DNA of 25,711 bases from DAOUGC01 sp034429695. GTDB lineage: Bacteria > Chloroflexota > Anaerolineae > Anaerolineales > Anaerolineaceae. Numbering within the stretch: the first letter of the stretch is position 1; each line of letters begins with the position of its first letter. The notes under the pieces are model-generated. The model made no database searches and was not told the origin of the DNA. It saw only the letters and a list, made by a program, of their open reading frames with translations. Positions 22,892-25,711 of the stretch are shown piece by piece. Where the stretch lies: NCBI GenBank assembly GCA_034429695.1, contig DAOUGC010000168.1, positions 1 to 25,711 of the forward strand, written 5' to 3'. The position numbers and the translations under genes were made by a program.

Positions 22892-24001
22892 TTGCATATC
22901 CTCGAACCCAAACAATTTCCCGATCTCGTCGACCTGTTTCAGGGGTTGGAAGACCACCTTGCCCCGCTGGCTGTATTGCATGGGGTTGTTCCCGGTGTGG
23001 TGATCGCCGATCATCCCACTCATCCAACCGCGGCGTTGATCCACGTCTCCCACCGCTTTTACCTGGCGGGCGATCCACACAACAAGGAGTTTAACTCCGA
23101 ACTGGCGCGCTGGTTCACCGAAGTTCACTTTCCGGCTGCCCTTGAGGCCGGTGAAGCTTCCTTCAGCCTGTATTACGATGACAGTGTGTGGGAGGACTCC
23201 ATCGATCTGGTGCTGCTCAAGGGGCACAACCCCATCCAGCTTGAACGTGAGTATTACCGCCTTAAACTGGATCAAGCTCCTCAGCCGGTCACCCCGCCTA
23301 AAGGTTTGACCTTCCATTCTGCGGACGCTGACCTGTTGGAGCGCGAGGATATTGCCAATCTTGACGATCTGTGCGAAGAGATGCAGTCCGAACGACCATC
23401 AGTGGAAGAGTTCATCCAGAAAAGCCTGGGGGTGTGCCTGGTGGGTGACGGTCTGGTGGTTACATGGTGCCTGTCTGAATACAACCTGGGCGACCGCTGT
23501 GAGGTGGGCATTGCCACTCATCCTTTCTACAGGCAGCGGGGATTGGCGGCGTTGACCGCGCGTGCGTTTGCTCATCAGGTTCACGAGCACGGAATCCGCG
23601 AGATCGGCTGGCACTGCTGGAAATTTAATTATCCTTCGGGTTTGACCGCTCAAACCCTTGGGTATGAAAAAGTGGAGGAAGGCAACGCATACCTGTGCCT
23701 GTACGATCACGTGCTCAACATGGCAGTCACTGGGGACTTCATGTTGCGCAAGCATAAATATGACGCTGCGCTGATGTGGCTGGAAGATGCCATCCGCAGC
23801 GGAGAGGTGCCCGCCTGGGTATATCTGGACGCAGGTCGGGCAGCCGCACGCCTGGGCAACCCCGAGCGCGCCTTGCAGCACTTGAAATCGGCCATCGACA
23901 TGGGATTGACCATCCGACCGTGGTTTACAGAAGAGGAAGACCTGGCGTCATTGCACGACCGGCCCGAATGGCAGGAGATTTTAACCCACCTGGACGAGTA
24001 A
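22892..24001 (+). CDS. GNAT acetyltransferase with C-terminal TPR-like repeats
   Basis: 369 aa from TTG 22892, with GGAG 7 bases upstream. An in-frame ATG at 22829 would give 390 aa, but it lies upstream of the apparent -10 box (22838-22843) and has no ribosome binding site. An N-terminal half (1-130) of unclear function is followed by a GNAT domain (about 140-265). This contains EVGIATHPFYRQRGLAALTARAFAHQV, whose RQRGLA segment (214-219) is the acetyl-CoA pyrophosphate loop, and GWHCWKFNYPSGLTAQTLGYEKV. This pattern resembles the GNAT_acetyltran group (PF12746). The C-terminus (275-345) has a helical repeat, AALMWLEDAI and AARLGNPERALQHLKSAIDMG, typical of TPRs, suggesting a protein partner. 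Acetyl acceptor unknown. Divergent from the YbhN/AglD-like operon and followed by its own terminator. Confidence 0.85.
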   Translation: MHILEPKQFPDLVDLFQGLEDHLAPLAVLHGVVPGVVIADHPTHPTAALIHVSHRFYLAGDPHNKEFNSELARWFTEVHFPAALEAGEASFSLYYDDSVWEDSIDLVLLKGHNPIQLEREYYRLKLDQAPQPVTPPKGLTFHSADADLLEREDIANLDDLCEEMQSERPSVEEFIQKSLGVCLVGDGLVVTWCLSEYNLGDRCEVGIATHPFYRQRGLAALTARAFAHQVHEHGIREIGWHCWKFNYPSGLTAQTLGYEKVEEGNAYLCLYDHVLNMAVTGDFMLRKHKYDAALMWLEDAIRSGEVPAWVYLDAGRAAARLGNPERALQHLKSAIDMGLTIRPWFTEEEDLASLHDRPEWQEILTHLDE

Positions 24002-24006
24002 ACAGA

Positions 24007-24046
24007 AAGGGTTTGGACGGATTGCATCCTTCCAAATCCTTTTTTT
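24007..24046 (+). terminator. Terminator of the GNAT gene
   Basis: A 16-bp stem (24007-24022 with 24026-24041; one G-U and one mismatch) with a TGC loop is followed by a run of T to 24046. It begins 5 bases after the stop codon. Confidence 0.85.
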
Positions 24047-24057
24047 GAATTTGATCG

Positions 24058-24114
24058 GGGCGCACCGCGTGCGCCCAAATCTCACCATCTCACTCGGGCG
24101 GACGCCGTCCGCCC
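24058..24114. repeat. Pair of GC-rich perfect hairpins, REP-like
   Basis: Two perfect 8-bp stems with 3-base loops: GGGCGCAC/GTGCGCCC (24058-24076) and GGGCGGAC/GTCCGCCC (24096-24114), 19 bases apart. They differ at one position per arm. They follow the GNAT terminator and lie before the convergent fucosidase gene. The form is that of dispersed palindromic elements. No T-run follows, so they are not ordinary terminators. Confidence 0.6.
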
Positions 24115-24159
24115 TTACGTGAATCTCCACAATATCCCCCTTTCCTGGCGGGGATCTTC

Positions 24160-25389
24160 CTATCCCTCCAGCGCCACCACCGTATCGAACGCATCGCGCT
24201 GCGCAGCCGGGATGCTCAAATACAGCCTGCCGCGGTCCACACCCTGGCGAACCGGCGTGCCGTCACTTAACAACCGCGCGCGCGTCAGCCCCGACGGAAC
24301 ACTCTCCAGATACACCCTGTCCGTTACGTGCTTGAAGATATGCACGTAATGCGTCATCCCGTTGAAGGTCGAAACCCCCTCCTTCAGGCGGATGATGCCT
24401 TTGCCCGCCCCGTGAATTGATTCCCCGTTCACACGCAGCCACGCCCCCACCTGTTGCAGGCGCTTCACGTGCACTGGCAGAATCTCCCCCTCAGCCGTTG
24501 GACCCACATTCAGCAACAAATTGCCTCCCACCGCTGCCGAGCGCACCAGCACCTCCACCAGCCGCCCCGCCGATTTGTGGTTGTCGTCATCAAAATGGAT
24601 ACCCCAGTTATCATTGATCGTCATGCACACTTCGATCGGCATGTCGTAGATTTCGGTGGTATTGAAGCCCACCGAGTTCTCCCCCGGCAAATCCTGCTCA
24701 AAACCCTGCACATCCTCACCCGGGATGGGCTGAGCGTGCCGGTTGTTATGGATGACGGCATCCGGCTGCAGGGTATGGATCATCTCGTACAGCTTTTCAT
24801 ATTCAAAGCTGCCACCCGCCGCAAAATAAGCGTTGCTGTCATCCAGGCTCTGGCGGGGCCAATCGCCGTCAAACCAGATGCACGCCACCTGCCCGTAACC
24901 TGTGCACAGCTCACGCACCTGCCCGTGCAGAAACGCAACGTAATCTTCCCATGCCATGCCTGATTTGTCCCGAAAACGATAAGCCGGATGACGCCAGTCG
25001 AGCAGCGAGTTGTAAAAACCCAGTTTAACATCCCCCCGCCGGGCACATTCATTGGCCAGTTCAGCCAGCGGATCACGCTTGAAGGGTGTGTTGGTGATCT
25101 TGTAATCCGATAGCGCCGTATCGTACATGCTGAAGCCATCATGATGGCGGCTGGTGATCACCATGTACTTCTGCCCCGCGTCCGCAGCAATACTCACCCA
25201 TTCCCTGGCATTAAAGCGGGTTGGGTTAAAGCGCTGTGCCAGCGGCTCGTACTCGCTCAACGGGATGCGCTCATTGTGCAGCACCCACTCGCCACGCCCG
25301 AGCAGCGAGTACAACCCCCAGTGAATAAACATGCCAAAACGTACGTTGGTGTACCAATCCAAACCATCGCGGCTTGCCTGTTTTGCCAT
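24160..25389 (-). CDS. GH29 alpha-L-fucosidase
   Basis: 409 aa from ATG 25389, with AGGAGAGG 3-4 bases upstream. The longer frame to 25449 overlaps the preceding gene and lacks a ribosome binding site. It hydrolyses terminal alpha-L-fucose with retention. GH29 signatures: WYTNVRFGMFIHWGLYSL (12-29), YMVITSRHHDGFSMYDT (75-91, with the substrate-binding HH), and VACIWFDGDW (169-177) with D174 as the expected nucleophile. TINDNWGIHFDD and LLLNVGPTAEGEILP lie further on, and a short C-terminal beta domain ends the protein. No signal peptide, so it is cytoplasmic and would act on imported fucosylated oligosaccharides. It lies 14 bases after a short-chain dehydrogenase gene. That pairing could reflect fucose oxidation, but this is a guess. 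Confidence 0.93.
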   Translation of the reverse strand: MAKQASRDGLDWYTNVRFGMFIHWGLYSLLGRGEWVLHNERIPLSEYEPLAQRFNPTRFNAREWVSIAADAGQKYMVITSRHHDGFSMYDTALSDYKITNTPFKRDPLAELANECARRGDVKLGFYNSLLDWRHPAYRFRDKSGMAWEDYVAFLHGQVRELCTGYGQVACIWFDGDWPRQSLDDSNAYFAAGGSFEYEKLYEMIHTLQPDAVIHNNRHAQPIPGEDVQGFEQDLPGENSVGFNTTEIYDMPIEVCMTINDNWGIHFDDDNHKSAGRLVEVLVRSAAVGGNLLLNVGPTAEGEILPVHVKRLQQVGAWLRVNGESIHGAGKGIIRLKEGVSTFNGMTHYVHIFKHVTDRVYLESVPSGLTRARLLSDGTPVRQGVDRGRLYLSIPAAQRDAFDTVVALEG

Positions 25390-25403
25390 AATCCTCTCCT
25401 CTG

Positions 25404-25711
25404 CTACCAATTTTCGGGGATTTGCGTAATTTCCGCGCTGACACGCCACAATTTTTCAGCCAGCGCGCGGCTCTGCCCCACCCATGATGGGTTGCGTTGT
25501 CGCTCAATATCAAAGTAAACCCCGTTGACCCCCTTCAAGTCAGGGTCGGCTGCCAGGCGCGTTAGCGCCTCACCACCCTGCATCTCACCCACTGAAAACA
25601 AATCCACCACACCAAAGATGGCCCGCAAAAACCAGCCCTGCCGCTTTCCGATGCTGGTACGCACCAGCCCGGGGTGGACGGCATTGGCTGTAACGTTTGA
25701 ACCCGCCAGCC
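25404..25711 (-). CDS. Short-chain dehydrogenase/reductase, C-terminal part (5' end beyond window)
   Basis: 101 codons plus stop are visible; the N-terminus, with the Rossmann glycine motif and the catalytic Ser-Tyr-Lys, lies beyond the right edge. The visible start LAGSNVTANAVHPGLVRTSIG is the post-catalytic strand and NAVHPG segment of classical SDRs of the retinol-dehydrogenase-like type. GEMQGGEALTRLAADPDLKGVNGVYF and the end SRALAEKLWRVSAEI match the C-terminal substrate-binding region. An NAD(P)-dependent oxidoreductase with unknown substrate. It is upstream of and probably co-transcribed with the fucosidase gene, 14 bases away. Confidence 0.88.
   Translation of the reverse strand, partial: LAGSNVTANAVHPGLVRTSIGKRQGWFLRAIFGVVDLFSVGEMQGGEALTRLAADPDLKGVNGVYFDIERQRNPSWVGQSRALAEKLWRVSAEITQIPENW

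Noticed and set aside
25390..25449. Upstream start for the fucosidase at 25449
   Set aside because: Overlaps the short-chain dehydrogenase 3' end and lacks a ribosome binding site; ATG 25389 has a good one and matches the GH29 N-terminus.

Overview
The window looks like part of a chromosome from a free-living, plant-polysaccharide-using bacterium, most likely Chloroflexota (Anaerolineae-like). This placement is an inference from the tandem TIR-WD40 proteins, the cellobiose phosphorylase operon under a LacI-type repressor, the MsrP/MsrQ pair and a GNAT-TPR protein. There is no rRNA or other marker gene to confirm it. Genes are densely packed. No mobile element, integrase or CRISPR array is visible, and no stretch over 300 bases lacks a gene.

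Region 1 (1-6900, all on the minus strand) is the standout: four tandem paralogues, each with an N-terminal TIR domain, a variable linker and a C-terminal seven-bladed WD40 propeller. All four keep the putative NADase glutamate at residue 80. Three of the four have one transmembrane helix between the TIR and the propeller, and the third in transcription order from the left edge (3430-4908) has none. A good sigma-70-type promoter (6766-6794) precedes the array, and just upstream of its -35 box lie three regularly spaced copies of an 11-bp dyad. The first paralogue lacks only its last residue or so at the window edge.

Region 2 (6848-8536) holds a small helical-domain protein, a tRNA-Lys(CTT) with its own near-consensus promoter, and ada (alkylation response).

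Region 3 (8615-17130) is for sugar use. A GH4 alpha-galactosidase (melA) is divergent from a four-gene operon: LacI-family repressor, cellobiose phosphorylase, a second GH94 phosphorylase and a mutarotase-like protein. The operon promoter is near perfect and carries two copies of a CebR-type operator, plus a leader hairpin followed by a T-run. No transporter is present in the window.

Region 4 (17112-19393) has a DsrE-like protein divergent from msrP-msrQ, a methionine-sulfoxide repair system for exported proteins.

Region 5 (19406-24114) has a minus-strand operon (YbhN/AglD-like membrane protein, FAD oxidoreductase, adenosine deaminase). It is divergent from a GNAT-TPR gene through a strikingly symmetrical promoter region that may give a leaderless mRNA. 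Two GC-rich hairpins lie after the GNAT gene.

Region 6 (24160-25711) has a GH29 alpha-L-fucosidase and the C-terminal part of a short-chain dehydrogenase that runs off the right edge.
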